A stretch of 64,000 nucleotides of DNA from Marsupella aquatica (GCA_973895155.1 OZ316895.1:10168001-10232000); one strand, 5' to 3'. Counted from the stretch's first letter, positions 23,760 through 38,201 are shown. A program made the numbers and translations. The notes: a model not told the origin generated them from the letters alone.

Positions 23760-26700
23760 TTGACGCCAATTTTGGTTCAATTTCAAGTACCTCGGGACTA
23801 GGAGGCTTTTCACCTGCAGTTGAGGAGACCAATTCTGAATCTGCAAAACATGAGTCAGTGTGAGCGCGTTGTTTCCGATAAATTTCCGATCAATGTCTGT
23901 GAACAATTGAAGTGCAGCACTGATGATCCATGTATCTTAAGCATCCTATCAAATCTTGAAGTGGAAACAGCCAGTGCTGAAAACCGAACCCTCTTCTGCA
24001 ACAGATGAACAGGATGCTGATGATCTATGCATAAGTTAATCCACTCAGTTCCTTATCAATCTTTGCACTACTGACAGCTTTCGAAACAAAGCCATCCGTC
24101 TACGAAAATGATAGAATTCGTCGTAAAGTTGATTGACACTCGAACGCGTTCCATACAAACTTAGCTGCACAATGGATTGCTTCGTGCGAACTATCACACC
24201 CAATCTGATCCAATCCTGGATCCAGGAACTGCACATGTCTGTCAATTCACTGAAATGCATAATGCCATTTGATATGTGGAAGGAGAGGCTATAGAAAAAG
24301 CAAATTTTGGAAGCGATCACTTCGTCTGCCCTGTGTTATTCGCAGAAGAAATCCTAAGATCGTGGACTTTCCCATATTTACTGCCAATTCTTAGAACGGC
24401 AAACACCCAGTCAACAATGGAATTGCAACTAGGACGAGTTTCTGTTTGGCATTTCTACACTTGCCAAAGAATATGAAATGAAGAGTCTAAACAGAAATAA
24501 CTTGATCGTGTCCCAGACGCATTGACACGGAGGCATCTCTGGTCTGAATCTGCTTCAAAAAAGTTGCTGAGAAAGTAGCTATGCCCAGTGATGATCCATG
24601 ACTCCATTCCTTCTTTTAGCTAGATTTGTCACCGGATAAGGAGCATTGTAAAGCCGGTTCAGGGAAAAAGACCATAAAAGGTGAATTCCCAGAATCAGAA
24701 CTAGTCCTTCAAAGCTAGGACACTCCCGTAAATCCTTGACTTGCATCTAGACTACACTGCGGAGAATTACGCTTTAAAGAAGTATAATATTATCATTGAG
24801 GTGATGAGTATGAGCTAGCAGGTCGTTCCAGCATGACTGTACCGGAGCTAACAACTGTACTTGCTGGGTTTCAGCAAGCAGTGACATGTAGCTACGGAAT
24901 GACCCAACTAACCTCACTGTGTTACGTCAATAAACATGTGGAAGCTAGCCGAAGCGATGATCGATATCATGATCGAACTCATGTCATGCGTGCTTGCGGT
25001 TGGTGCTCACGACCTTCAGGGTAAGAAAGGATCAGAATTTAAGCGACTAAACGGTCAAATGGAAGCAACTACTGAGCATCGCATGCTCCCGAGTTCCCCA
25101 ATCGGTGGCCGGGGCCAATTGGCCAGAAGCTGCTCGATCCGGCCACTGACTATGACTCCTAGACAACATGGTTATCATCTATCAACCGATGGGCAGGGTC
25201 ATCAATCTAGTGGAATCAAACTCATCCAAGATAGATCTACAGCAAGCCATAGCTCAATATCTGAATCAATCTTACCTTAACAAGAGTGGCAACTCGAATG
25301 TCTTCAATAAAAGAGTACAACTTATGGTTAAAGTGCTCCTAAGGTCTCCATCAACAGCTCATTTGCCAATCTCTCCAGGGGTGTCCATCCAGCGGCGTTC
25401 AATCCCTGGGATACTCTGAATTCATGTTCACAACCGAAGAGCCCCAAAATCCTGTATTGAAATTGAGAACTACAAAGCTGACAGCATTGGTCGAATATGA
25501 ATTTCCATCTCCTGTCCTCTTTTCGTTTCTTCCACCTCCCATCTCTAGGGCACATGAAACAAGAATGGAACCTCGTCGTGACACCATCGAGTACTGCTTG
25601 AATTCCTGCATCACCACGCACTTTTTGAGAACCGATCGGGTCTCAGAGATGTGCATCGTATCAATCAATGGCTCGACGCATCTAGCCGACCAACAAATTC
25701 CTGACTACTCCAGTGATCAGCAGCTGATATAGGAGTGCAGCCACATTGCATGAGGAGTTATAGCTGGCACCGGTGCACATGTTTTGAAGAAGCTGCACAC
25801 AGCTCTCTAGAATAGCACCAACCCAGATCCACGCCTGTATACGGGTTGCTTTCTTCTGTAAAGTCGCCGTGGTCCACAATGATCTTCCTGTGGTAATATA
25901 TGACGAGCAAATCAGAACGTTCGTGAGCCGCGTGGCGACCCTACTTTAGTAATCTCTTAATTTCTTGACGACGATCGAGCTTCATGCTGACGTTGAGGTG
26001 GAGCTTTTATTCGTAGTGGCTAAACTTAGCTGGAACCCATTGAGCTAAGGGACAAGCTTTTTCAACGGGACGATTCTCATATTAAGCCCTATTTTTTTAA
26101 CTAAACGAGGGAACACATCAGTGAGATAGAGCTTCCAGGTTCAGATTATGGGTAACTCAAGTGCTTGATTACTACATAATGGGGAGACAGATCGACTGCA
26201 AACCATGACCAATCGATTATATTGATCCACTCAGTGGCTTGGCTGGCTTTGATCATTTAATGGCTTCTACAAACTACCCAGTTCACCTGCTCTAGGGGTG
26301 GAAATCTCGTGCTGCATTGGTGGCCCCCACAATTTTTGGGACAAAGAGGTTTGTGAGGAAGATCAAAAGTTGGAAGTGATCAAATATGTTCATTGTTCGA
26401 ACAATAATGCACATCAACACAATCATATTGTACTCAGTCGTTTACAGTGTAGATTGAAACGGCCTGCACATATTGGCAGCCAGGCTTACAAATAAGACAA
26501 TGCGGTAGGTTTCCAAGGGCTCTCCCATGCCCACGGAAGTCGGGAGTCGGCATCTCACCGAGAGATTCCCATGCAGCTCGTTAGATATGGTAACGTGCCG
26601 AGCTGAAATTAATCATATCCTGTTCAAGCTTTGGACTTAATGGACAAGCTTTCATTTGCAAAGCTTGTTCATCAGAGGTAAAAGCACATGAAAACGAACG

Positions 26701-27381
26701 TGAACATCTGCAGGAAAGTAAAACGAACAACGTGGGCCTACTGCTTATCAATCCGACAGTACTAGCGCAACATCCGGCGTGATGAGAGACGAGATAGCCA
26801 CTCAAACAAATAATAATTTCTCAAATCCACTCGACCTTTGCCTCCCCTTTTGTTATATTCTTTGTGGCCCTTTTTCAGCAGATCCGTTTTTCCTCCGTCT
26901 TCATATATGGGGATTTATATATCGAGAAAGGACGACTTTGCAGAAGTAGTAGGTACGAGACAGTGACTGAGTGGGCTCTTTTGGAAAGGCACTGTAAAGT
27001 TGTTCGCTGTGGGCCATGCCTCCATAATACAAACGAAGGGGAAGGGACCACTTGTTTGTATAATCAGAAAGCATGCATGAACACTAGTCCAGTAGGCAAA
27101 GACAAAACCTCCCAAGAAAGAGAATATACACATACTTTATACAAAAAATGGCCAAATAGAGTACAAAAGAATAAACAAGAGAGGTCCCAAGTGGACAAAA
27201 CCAAACGCAAAAGTGGACAAAACCAAACTCAAAAGAAGTGAGCAAAAGGAAACCCTAAAAACCAAGAAAGAGGAACTAAAAGAAGTGAGCAAAAGGAAAC
27301 CCCTAAAAACCAAGAAAGAGTAACTAAAACTACCGCAAATGGACCGAGGTCCTCATCATACCTAGCAAATGTGGCTACAAG
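23760..27381. other. Intergenic region, no gene recognised
   Basis: Short open frames on both strands show no recognisable domain and no phased exon series. It includes the upstream region of the minus-strand GDSL gene. A 48-bp phrase starting 'aaaagaagtgagcaaaagga' is duplicated at about 27233-27330, next to the retrotransposon fragment. Confidence 0.35.
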
Positions 27382-28116
27382 CTAGTGGTCTACATCAAGT
27401 GTCGAAACTAGATCGGCAAGTGGGACAGGAATGTCCTCTAGGGGGGCTAGCCGCTGCGGAGTCACACTAGCACCCACTGTCAGAGATCGACGATAGACGG
27501 CCCGAGCTTGAGCACGCTGTAAGGTGACTGAAATGCGTTGGCGAAAGTGCGTGGTCAAAACAGATAGCGGGGGCCCGGTGGGACCCATCCGGCCGTGAAC
27601 ATCCCGAGCAGCTTGGCGAAGAAGCCCGTCGAACTGATGATGGAGACGCCCAAATATCTCAAGAGCAAGGGGCAGGAAGCTATCAGATGAAGCTCGTGCA
27701 GCATATTTGGCCTCCTTCGTTTGTGTTGCTCGTGATGCTGCTGCCCCTGCCGTTGTTGCCGCTGTCCCAATGATGTCTTGGCGCAATGGGTTTGCCACCA
27801 CTACATCTGCCAAAGTACGGTGACCGTCATGGACCATGGTAAGATCCACCCGTAACCGCTGTGATGGAGGACCTGGTAACTCGAGCACCACCTCCCGCCG
27901 CGCGCAGACCAAAGAACCAGAGAGAACCTGAGCAGTCGCATCTCTCACAGCGTCGTGAACAAAAATGGTTTCGCCGCCCAAACTGCATCGAAGAAGATGG
28001 ACACCTGTGGCATCACAAGGCTTCCCACAAGTGCAAGTAGGAGGTAAACCAGCAAGAAGTGGGTGGGGCAAGCCCAGACGAAGACGCATGGCTATCGCAA
28101 ACTCCGCTGAAGACAT
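27382..28116 (-). mobile_element. Non-LTR retrotransposon 3' fragment: zinc knuckle plus restriction-like endonuclease domain
   Basis: An open frame of 244 codons matches the C-terminal tail found in some eukaryotic non-LTR reverse transcriptases. A C-x-C-x4-C...H-x4-C knuckle (CTCGKPC, then GVHLLRC) is followed by RVDLTMVHDGHRTLADVVVA, which resembles the D...DV core of PD-(D/E)XK restriction-like endonucleases. The TKEAKYAA and FLPLALEIFG segments are also typical of this tail. No reverse transcriptase motif (YxDD) is visible upstream, so the copy is 5'-truncated. GC content is higher than in the flanks. The start Met is only the first in frame and is probably not a true start. I infer the family from motif order and have not searched it. 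Confidence 0.7.
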
Positions 28117-28399
28117 CCGCAGGTGAGGAATGACTGGATCTTTTTACATATCAAATTACCAACGACCAAGAAAGCAACATATCTTGACTTGTTGGGCCTC
28201 TTTGGCCTTCTTGGGGTCTTTTCCTTCCCCCCTTTTATTGGGTTCTTTGGCCTTTGGGACCAATCATGTCTATGGGACCAATCATGTCTCCTGGTTTGGC
28301 GTTCCTGTCTTTTTGACAAGACAATGTGATATATAATTGCCAAAGAACAAGAAAGCAACATATTCTTTTATAAATCAAACTGCCTACACACACAGACAT

Positions 28400-31300
28400 A
28401 CCTGGAAACATTATCCCACACCCAAGAGACGGCAAATCCAATTAGAGTCCCAAACGTTTCAGTTTTGGTTCTGGTGGTCACGGCACAGGTTTTCCTGGAA
28501 CTAAACTGGCGGAATCACAAATAGGTGGTTTACCACTTGCAACTGATGCCCTCTAGTTTCAGGCTCTGGATTCTTTTGGGACTCCCCAATAAAGGGTAGA
28601 AAAGAAATTGCTTTCGTATTTGGATTGAGCTGCCTTGTTTTGTGTGCAATACTTAATAAAAACAATAAAAATCCATTATCATTTGTTAAGCTCCGATTCA
28701 AACAGTTGGTGGTTTAATTATTCATATCATACAATCCATTGAAAATGGAAATTAAACAGTAAGAAAATTGTAAATTAAGTGAGACATGATAACCAGTGCA
28801 CATTACAATGACCTTGAAATTGGAATTGAAGAGGAAACAAGAGGTCTTCGTAAGTTCAAGGTACTAACTGGTTTTCTGGGTTCTGATGATAATTTTCTCT
28901 TGAGAAGAAGCCTATAAAAAAATTCGCCCAGCTGGCTACAGTAACTGGTCAGATCATGTTATTACCTCCCCGCACAAAATTTAATACAGTTGTAAGAATG
29001 GTTGTTCGTTTAAACCTTAAAGCGATTTCAATGAATAGTTGAGGGCTTGCTAAATCGTCCAGAGTCAAATGTCACGCGTAACGGTACTCGTCGTCAGTCA
29101 GTCCCAGCCGGCTGTCCAACACTAACGAACAGTCGTACATACTAGATATTTCTGTCTTCTCCACATTCTCTCGCTCTTTTCCTTTTTGGTCCGGTTTCTC
29201 GGGCAACTGAATTCAAAGTGACCGCAATGACTTGTCTGTTTACGACTCGAGGGAGCTACATCCGCAGCCCGTTTCTCTAATAGAAAGAAAACTCTCGGTT
29301 AAGATCAAGACAGAGCAACACAGGTCAAGACAAACACAGATCAACAAATACAATAACCTGAATCGTTCCAAGGGCACTCTATAATCATGGACCCAGTACA
29401 CAGCCGAGCCAAATATAGGTAGGGCTGTTGATTGACTATTGACCGTGATTGCCTAGCTTGCTAGACCAACCCGGACTGGTCAGTTGTTGACGGTGAATTT
29501 GGTAAAGTTGAATCGATCGTTGATAGCTCCTTCCCCAGCCAAATATATATCATCAATGAATCCGAACTTGATCTGATGCTCAGGACTCTTTCAGAAGTAT
29601 TGATCTGCAATTTGAATTCTCTCAGTGTATCCCGTTTGATTGTTGGATTAGCACCTTACCTCTATCGAATGGAGTCCAAATCACAAGTGGGAGGGTACGT
29701 AATCTGACCTGAGGGACAGTTTAACGACAGGACAGCATGAGTTTTCGAATATAAGTTCGATTATGAAAGGCTCTCTAGATGGCTCAGCACGACCTACTTT
29801 GGTGCATGTGGCAGTTTACGGTGGCATCTCTCGATCAGTACTAATTTCCTCGGGTGGTCCCCTCCTCTTGCTTTTTGGTATACTCATAACAAGGAGCTTT
29901 TTTGTGGCGACCAGTCATGGCCCACTGTGACGACACCTTTTACTCTCTTTCTAGGGGAATCCCGTGAGCCACTCATCAGCAGATCGAATATATCCTCACC
30001 TACTACAACAGGTCGACGGCAATGTCCTTCCTCTCAACGTGTGCTGATCTTGCCTCCTGCCTCAAACATATAACATGGTTCTTTCTAGTTGCACAAGGAG
30101 TCTCAGTCTCTCTTACAGCTCACCGTCCTATGAAAATGTTTTGTGGTACGCTCGCTCCAGCTTAAGAAAGGAGCTGCAGTTCGTGATCAAGCCTGCAGTA
30201 CGGTCATGTGACTTCAACAATTTGCTGTCAAGGCTTGACGTTCAATCCTCCCTAACCTCAGCTAAGGTAAAGTGTTCGGGCCCGAAGGGATCTGACAAAA
30301 GCACATACATCCCAGGGCGGTCCAACGAGATCCTTTACTCATTTATGATCAGCCAATTCAGAGGAAAGAAGATGCTAATCATATTCAAGACAGGCAAATA
30401 GCACGTGAACTCTCCCTCATTATGCAAGGTACGTCCAGCACAGGACATGGAACTGAGGTTATTCAAAGAAGTAAAGTTCATTGAGTAAATTCTTGGAAAA
30501 GTGGCCAGGAATCGAGTCTGTTCTCTGTCAATCCTAACCTACTGTGATCTCTTCTTTTCGTGAGGGACATATTAAGTGCAATGACACTGTACTGCAAAGA
30601 GTAAGGAAGAAAGCTTATCACTGTACTGCAAAGAGTAAGTTTTTCCATAGCGAGGAAAAGGCTCAAATCCTTGTCTCAATCACCAGCTCAATGGAAGGTA
30701 TCATTCAACGATTACAGCTACTGTGCCCGTTTGTTGCGCTGAGTGCGCTCTTACAGTGAGGCAGTGAGCTTAATATCTGTTGTCCGATTTCACGAAAATT
30801 AGAAGGGAATAATATTTGGATCTACAGTAAAATTAAGGCAAGGTTTTGACTCATTCGTTTTCTTCAACTGCAAACGTGGCATGTGTATGTCTCTGGGATG
30901 TCTCTCCACTCCATGTCAAGCTATTATCTGATTGACAATTCAATCAAGTTCTCACAAGAAAAATTACAAGAAAAATATCGTCCTTCGCTTTTCCCTTTGA
31001 ATTTTGTCTGCCTAACTTACGGAGTTCGTTTTGCGTCATCATGCATTGGTAAGATTTTGAATACAGCTAACATTGGAAAAGAATATCATTATTTACATCT
31101 TTCATGAAAGTTTTGGTCTGCTCCATCAATTTTTGTGAAGTGATTTGAATGTTCACTCTTAACATGTCGACCCGATGTCTACCAGATTTCATCAACATTG
31201 CTAGTAATCGGCAGAGTCATGAAACCATTACTTATTAGTCCACAAGAAAGTACAATCTAGATTGCTTTCAATCAAGACTAAATGTCCTGAAAAAGAGTAC

Positions 31301-32300
31301 AGTATGACATTACACTGGCCTTGCATTGTGAATCATCGATGATGCTTTGGATAGAGAATCTTTGGTCAAAAATGCAATGCAATAGTATGATGTATATGAT
31401 TATTTCTAGAAACCAGTTCAAGATAGCATGGAAAGGTAAGGGCTCTGTCAGTGTTGAAAATAAATAAACAAAGGAGCACAAAATCCTCTACAACAATAGC
31501 ATTGTTTCTAAGTAGGTAGAAAGGAGTTCAAGGTTTCATCCAACCATTCAATATGTAAAGAAGGGAATAAAATGGATTTTTATGTCAGATGAAATAATTA
31601 CTCAGTGACACAATATTTGTGTCTACCATACATAACAGATAGCTCTAAAGGTTCTATGATCCATGGCTACAAGGATGAGGAGATGAGAGCATCTTGAGAA
31701 AGTCTTGGAAACTTCGAACTCAACTTTTGGACCCCACCTTGACATCCCTTCCAAATTATTTGAAACAAGGTGGCATGTTAGGGGCTCCGATCCTCCTACC
31801 AAATCTAGACTGGCTAGCTTGCAACCTAGATATGATGTGAAAAGTGTTTACTTGCCGAGATCTTGCCTGGGCTTTCAAGGCTCACCCTTGAATCATTTAT
31901 AGATATGATTGAACGGGAGGATCTCTTTGTAACATGCAAGCCAAATAATGTATCCACCTTTTGCTTGGGAACAAGGTACTTAAATAATTCACTCTCTCAA
32001 CTTTTCAGATAGGTTTGCCAAAGAAGTAAACAACTCTGAATTTTGAGTTTTTTTGCTTCTTACATGGCTTCTTAGATTTGTGAAGCCTAATTTAGAAATC
32101 TTGGTCAGATTGGAAGCAACCGGGTCACTTTGGATTGGAAGTAATGATGCGGTAGTTTGTTTGTGATCGATGTTCCACTCAATTTTCATTAAGAACGAAA
32201 GGCAAGATCGAGGCTAATCAATGCGATTAGCCTTTATTAACCCGTACGTGACTGCTTGCTGCCCAGTATTTCTAACGTTAGTATCTAGTTAAATACCTAG
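28400..32300. other. Intergenic region, no gene recognised
   Basis: Short open frames without domains. A direct repeat 'gggaccaatcatgtct' occurs at about 28257 and 28275, just before this region. No phased exon series was found. Confidence 0.35.
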
Positions 32301-32319
32301 AGCAAATCAATGTTGGCAC

Positions 32320-32400
32320 CAACTGCCCCAAGGCTAGTTGGTAGAGGAACATCCTTTGGGATGCAGCAGGTCCCAGGTTTTCGAATCTGGTCAATAACAA
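32320..32400 (+). repeat. tRNA-derived SINE head or tRNA pseudogene
   Basis: An A-box-like 'ggctagttggtagag' (about 32332-32346) and a B-box-like 'ggttttcgaatctgg' (about 32376-32390) are spaced as in an internal Pol III promoter. I could not fold a full cloverleaf, so a tRNA-derived SINE is more likely than a working tRNA gene. Confidence 0.5.
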
Positions 32401-32518
32401 TAGAAGCTTTTGTCATTCACCCTACCCAAAAATGTGGATCATTCACACTCTAGTCACACTTAGAAAAAGTGTGACACTGAAAAACAGTCGGGCAGCGGGC
32501 GGCTAAAATGGTACGGGA

Positions 32519-32830
32519 TGTTAGATATTGCTCTAGTCTTGTGACTCATGAGCTAACCACAGTTAGTCTAACTCGGGTTAGGACCTAACTAATGTTAGCG
32601 GTAGTGCTGTTGTGTATTAAGCCAGAGGCTGATGCAAGACCCTGGTGGAACTTAGGCTCATTGTTACGGAGCTAGTTGAGAGATAGGGAAAGCTTGTGCT
32701 GTGGATGCTTGGTATGGCCGATCGGCCTAGAGTGCAGTAAAGCTCTTGTGTGTTCCCGTGGACGTAGCCTCATGTGGAGGTGAACCACGTATCTCTCTGT
32801 GTCGACTCTTGTACGTTGGATGGTTCATGG
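32519..32830 (+). mobile_element. Ty1/copia-like LTR remnant, possibly solo
   Basis: The stretch starts near 'tgttagatattgctctag' and ends with the phrase 'cccgtggacgtagcctc' and 'gaaccacgtatctctctgtg'. This order is characteristic of the 3' part of plant Ty1/copia LTRs. No gag/pol open frame is adjacent and I see no second copy in the window, so a solo LTR or a truncated element is likely. Exact ends and target-site duplication were not determined. Confidence 0.45.
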
Positions 32831-32919
32831 GCTTGTCATTGCGAATGTCGTCTATGCTCAACACGGGAGGCTCATTATGAGCCTCGATCTTGTCTTTCGT
32901 CCTGAATCAAATTTCACTA

Positions 32920-32962
32920 TGTTTATATGTATTTCACTATGTTTATATGTACAATCCTCAGT
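32920..32962 (+). repeat. Short tandem duplication
   Basis: 'tttcactatgtttatatgta' is present twice in tandem. No other feature coincides. Confidence 0.6.
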
Positions 32963-33019
32963 ACGATCACATCAATGTCAGCCTAGCATAAGTGTGGCAT
33001 TACTAATGGGAGCACTTGT

Positions 33020-33290
33020 AGCTTTTTTTCACCAAAACAAACTTGAGGGCCACTTGTTATTCTAAAGACTCTTTTGAGAAGAAGTTCAATAAATGCAAAT
33101 CACTTGAATAAATGAGCCACAGTTTGGAAATATTTGGACCAGTCACATGGTCTAAACTTCTAGACAAAATAAGCATTACAGCTTGCCAATCAGCATTTGC
33201 TTGGTCCCATAGCCCCGCCCATAGCTTGCCAAGTGGGATCAATAGACACCAGAAGGAGCCCTAGCTCCTGTAAAGCCAATTCCACTCATG
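33020..33290. repeat. Dispersed repeat copy A
   Basis: About 200 bp here resembles 48296-48470. Shared phrases include 'gttcaataaatg', 'ttggaaat.tttggacca', 'ctagacaaaataagca' and 'catcagtatt'/'atcagcattt', in the same order and orientation. It is probably an old transposable element of unknown class. The element lies beside the LTR remnant. Confidence 0.55.
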
Positions 33291-36200
33291 TGGAATTTGA
33301 CCTCAAAAGTGAGGAAATAAAATGAACCAAATGAAAGAAAAGTCTAGGTAAGACACACAATAAATAACAATTGGAGGGTTGAGCTTTAAATGGACCAAAT
33401 TCCACGAAACAAGGATTGTAGTCGGTGTCACCTGGCTGGCCAAACTGTGTATTAGTGGCCTTTATCCCAAACATGAATGAATTAATCGTTCACCAGCCTA
33501 AGAGAATCTCCAACCCAATGGGGTTTGGCCTACTGGTTATGTTAAGTACTCAGTCTGACAACACCCCTTTTTTAGTTCATCCAATCCTGACAAGGCCAAT
33601 TAATTTCCCTAAGAGCAGGTATCAGCATCTGTGGACCGTAGATTGAAATCTGGAAACCCCAAGAATAAATTCAAGCATTAGAAATTCAGTTATGGTACAA
33701 TCTCTTCCATGTACAGATCCATTAATAAAAAAACCCATTGATGAAATTCCAATCGAGTGAGAGTTAGAGCTCATGTTTGGCATTTTCTTCTATGGATTGG
33801 TCAACACCTGGTTACCCCAACAGACCGAGTAGGATGGAGATGGTTTGGTTACCCCAACAAACCGAGTAGGATGGAGATGCTCTAATGCCTGTCCTTTGGA
33901 CATCAACAAGTGGTAAGAACTGAAATGAATCATTTTCCCACCCCCATAGATGGAATGTTTTGCCCTGCTAGAGGCAATATGTAGAAGCTTCACTTTATGG
34001 TGTTCACTCTAAACCATAGACTTTATTCTAACTTCACTTAGCCAAAATTTCTCTTAGCTAAGATTATATTAGGGAATCTCAAAGCTGATAATTTGATGGA
34101 CCTTGACTCACTGGGGTTATGGACACAAAAAAAAAATTATCGACTATGAAATTCATATTCCATAACAATTCATATTCCATAACTTTTTGCCATAAGGATT
34201 CTTCTCATGCCATTACATCAATGACAGTAGAGACTGGTGACCCTGAAAATAAAAAATACTTTTACATAACCTATGAAAACGGTATGACCATTTCTTTATG
34301 GTGGAATGTTTTGAGAGGCAATATTGTAGGATGGGCAAGGCTGACATTCTATTGTAATCAATTCCACCGACAGCGCACTACTGTAATTGAGCTAAAAATA
34401 AAAACCCATATCATCCTCCAAACGTCTTAGACTTAGACTGACACTCTTCAAACATCATCATGAGGGCAACAAATTCATTCCTCGTGGACACCTTCGAACA
34501 AAGTGTGCAACGACTTGAGGCACAGCGAGACGAGCTACGATTATCGCCATCATTCTCGATCACCAATCATCTCGTAATATGGTAAGAAAAATCAAGCGAA
34601 ACGAAGAATTTAAACAGATGATACATCTTGCTCTGATCGCAGATATCGTACCTTAATGTCATTGGATTACCCTCGGTTTTGCATGCTCACGTTCGACGCG
34701 ACACAAGTAATGATCCCGTGGATCCAGGCTCCATCAATCCAGTTTTCTGCGGGGTTTTGTGACAATAAGCTTTTTGTTTCATATAGGATGGGGCTGTTCA
34801 CTACACTAATTGCAAATTACTCCTTGCTCATACTCTGTCGTAGCTTGATATACACCGACAAGCACACCTCAAAGGCTAGCTGAAACAGACTTTATCGTTC
34901 TTTGGTGCTCTTGGTGCTTGTGAAGGAGTTTGGTACATCGCTGGCTTTGGAATTGTTGGTAGCTCTGAGATTGATGTATCTTCGATGCGGGCGAGTATCT
35001 AGAACAAGGGAAACTGGGGAGGAGTCTGATGATTGGTCCCCTTGTGGGCGCGCAGCCTTTGCTGGATTTTGTCTCTGCGAATGGAACAAGGTTTTTATAG
35101 AGATGAAATTCGCCAAACTCCACCTCCAGCACAATCATTCGCCACTTTTGGCTTGAATAGACTAGTGGAGCTCAAGTGAATCTTTCAAGGCGAGTTATTA
35201 TTGGTGAAAGCGTCCAAGTTGTCGGACAAACGATCGTGCTTCCTCGTCTTTCTGACAATAAGTGTTTGCCTGTAGCTACTTTCGCGGAGGCATTTCCGGA
35301 GGATCAAGTTTTGGGGGAATGACCAGGGACAGCAGTGTGTAGGTAGTCGGAGAAATCAAATCAAGCTCCCAACATTATTTTGGGGACTTTCAATCTTTTC
35401 TGAGATCAAGGTGAGCTTTTACCCTCTCAATATCCGAATCCGTTTCCTATAATTGATCAAACTGTTGCATTCTGTTACCCACGTTGAGCATGCAGTTGGA
35501 TCACACGGTGCGATCGATTACGGTATGGGCTCACTAGCTTCACTTCAGGCTTTGTCAATTACAGTCTTTGCCTATCGAAAGGGGGTGTTGACAGTGATCG
35601 AGGCTGCCCATAAACTCCATTGGATCCCTACTTTCAGGGAGCTAATGGAGGACGGTGCTTCAGCTGAAACGATACTCTACATTGAACCAGTCTCACGCTG
35701 GAGAATCTATCCACAATTATCGGTTCACATTTGGTGTTGATTAGAAGAGCTAGTTCAAAATCAGAAATATGAGGAATTGCCATTCAGGGCCAATTTCAAA
35801 GCTTTATATTCACATTTATTTGATTAGTCAAATCATTCACCAGAGAAAATCCTTAGATTCAAGTTTGAACTCCCTGAGTTCTCAGAAGTTCAGCTCAGGA
35901 CCAAGGTCTTAGTGCTCGCTCAAGTTGCATCAAAGAGTTGGTTCCCTTCTTGTTGTGATTGATTCAACCGGTGTTGACTCCAGATCAAGGATAATTATAG
36001 TGCATGATTTCCAGCCCACTGGCATACCCACATAAGTTAGTGTCTAAAGCAATAATCCTGCAGCAAGGGACTAACAAAGAGATGAGATTCTTCCCATTTG
36101 CAGCTGAGCTCCCGCAGCGTGTGCATTACTAAGTTCTCCCATTGCAATTGGCCACTCCTTACCCTCTGTCAGTATTGTTTGATCTATCTCCTCGCTTGGG

Positions 36201-38201
36201 AGGTCTTTGGGTTTTCCACCCTATGTTTGACCATTTCCTACAGTGCATGGCCTTTTGTGTAGAATGGAGGCTTATCCCCAGTTTCTATCCTCACAGCCAT
36301 CTTTAGACGGCAGGTGTTGGCCTAATTACAGAGAGCTCAGGCTATCACTGTTCTTTGCAGGGCCAAGGCTGTTGAATTTATTGTTTTTAGACAGATTTCT
36401 CTTTGTGACTCTCCTATGCAATTTTACTCCCAAGCTTTTCTGTTTGTTGTTCAAGAGGGCTTTACTTGTTTTTAGACAAATTATTCTTTGTGACCCTCCT
36501 ATGCAATTTTACTCCCAAGCTTTTCAGGTTGTTGTTCAAGAGGGCTTTAGTTCTTTAGGGGACTCTCAGGCTTTTTGGTCCTTTGATTTTACTGGGTTTT
36601 ATTGTTGGTTTTTATTTCTTTATTGTGTTTTCCCTTGATTTTACTCCTTATGGGGTCTCCCCAGGATTTTACTTCCTTATTGGGTCTCCCCTTGAGTCTA
36701 CTTTTTTGCTGGTTTCTACTTCTTTATTGTGTCATCCCTTGATTTTACTTCTTTATTGGGTCTCCCCTTGATTTTACTTCTTTATTGGGTCTCCTCTTTA
36801 TTGGGTCTGCAGCCTTTGGGATCATGTCTCCCATTTTGGCACTTTTTGTTCTTTGGCAAGGTGATGTATGGATGCTATACCAAGCTGTCTGATATATGTA
36901 CTCTTCGCCAAGCTTTTTGTCTGGCAGTGTGATATATGTACTCCTTTCTGGAAGCTAGTTCCATGGCTGACCAAAGAAATTGTGAACTTTTTGCGAATCC
37001 TGCAAAGTACTCTTGAACTTCAATCTTCGCCTGCAAATTTGGAAGCAACAAATCCTGAGGACTAGAAATTCGCCCAATTTCTGGTAATGCTGTGATCTCT
37101 GCCCCAAATTTCTGCAGCGATTTCTGCTATGGTCGACCACAAGCTTTCGCTACTTCCAATCGAAAGAAACTTTACAAAAAACTTTAGGGTTTAAGGCATG
37201 TCACTTTAATTGAACACTCGTGTACAGTTGCTGCGAGGATTTCATCTGATAGATTTCTTTCTTCTCGAGCTTCCATCGTGCTGGAATCTGTAGTTCTGCA
37301 TCGTAGACATTGTGTTGGGAAAAAACCTGTGTCTGCTCTCTGAAATGTCTGCTTTGTCATAGAACCAGCTCAGAAGGACAGCTGTTTTCATCATTGCAAA
37401 AGTCATCAGGATTGGCAATATCCAGCGGGGAAGTGCCAAGTCTTACCGGTATTGCGACTCTTCTCGTGATTCCATAGAAACTGACGAAATCTCAATCGTG
37501 GCTTAGCATGGTCTGTTCTGCCGCCCGTTTTATGCGATGCGGTAGAAAAGATATGTTGGTTTGCTGTCTACAGGACACGATGATAAAGTCAGTCATACGA
37601 CACGCGGGATCTGTCAAGAAATTTATGGCGACTAAATTTAGTAATGCTGCCCATTTGGCATGCTGCCAAAGAGTCTCGTGCAAACCTAAGATCAAGATTT
37701 ATCAGAGAACACTCCAGGTCCAAAAAGCTTGCATAGCAACAAGCCAACAATGCATCTCAACCCTGGCATCTCCCTTCTAGGACACCTCGCTGTATGCTGT
37801 TTCAGTAATTGGAATTCAATGAAATCTGTCAAGGCAAAAAAGCACTCCATTTACACTGAGGACACCGCTGAGACACTTGTCGGCAAGGCCTACGGTTGCT
37901 GGAGAGATTGGACGAAGGAGTTGACAAGAGTGGTGGCTACTCAAGTCCTACGACACTTGTTTGGCACGCGCTCAAAGCTAAGATTGCTTCAAAGACATGC
38001 CGTTTTGGTGGCTTCCAAACAGCCTATTGGTTATGAACAAGTGCATTCTGTCGGGCGTGCGAATACAGCGCCCTCCCAATGGTAAATAAAAATGGATTTA
38101 AAAACTCCTCGAGATCCACCAAGTCAACGTATGAAGCATGCTCAAAGTTCCCTCACTGCCAATAGTAGTGCGGTGAGAGAGTACAACCACGAGGCACGGC
38201 C
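33291..38201. other. Intergenic region with local duplications, no gene recognised
   Basis: A 38-bp phrase 'ggttaccccaacaraccgag' plus flank is duplicated at about 33818-33880. A phrase of about 80 bp around 'ctcctatgcaattttactcc' is duplicated at 36390-36550. The T-rich unit 'ttgattttacttctttattg' recurs several times at 36620-36800. An open frame of 118 codons at 37729-38085 (plus) has no recognisable domain; I do not call it a gene. Confidence 0.4.
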
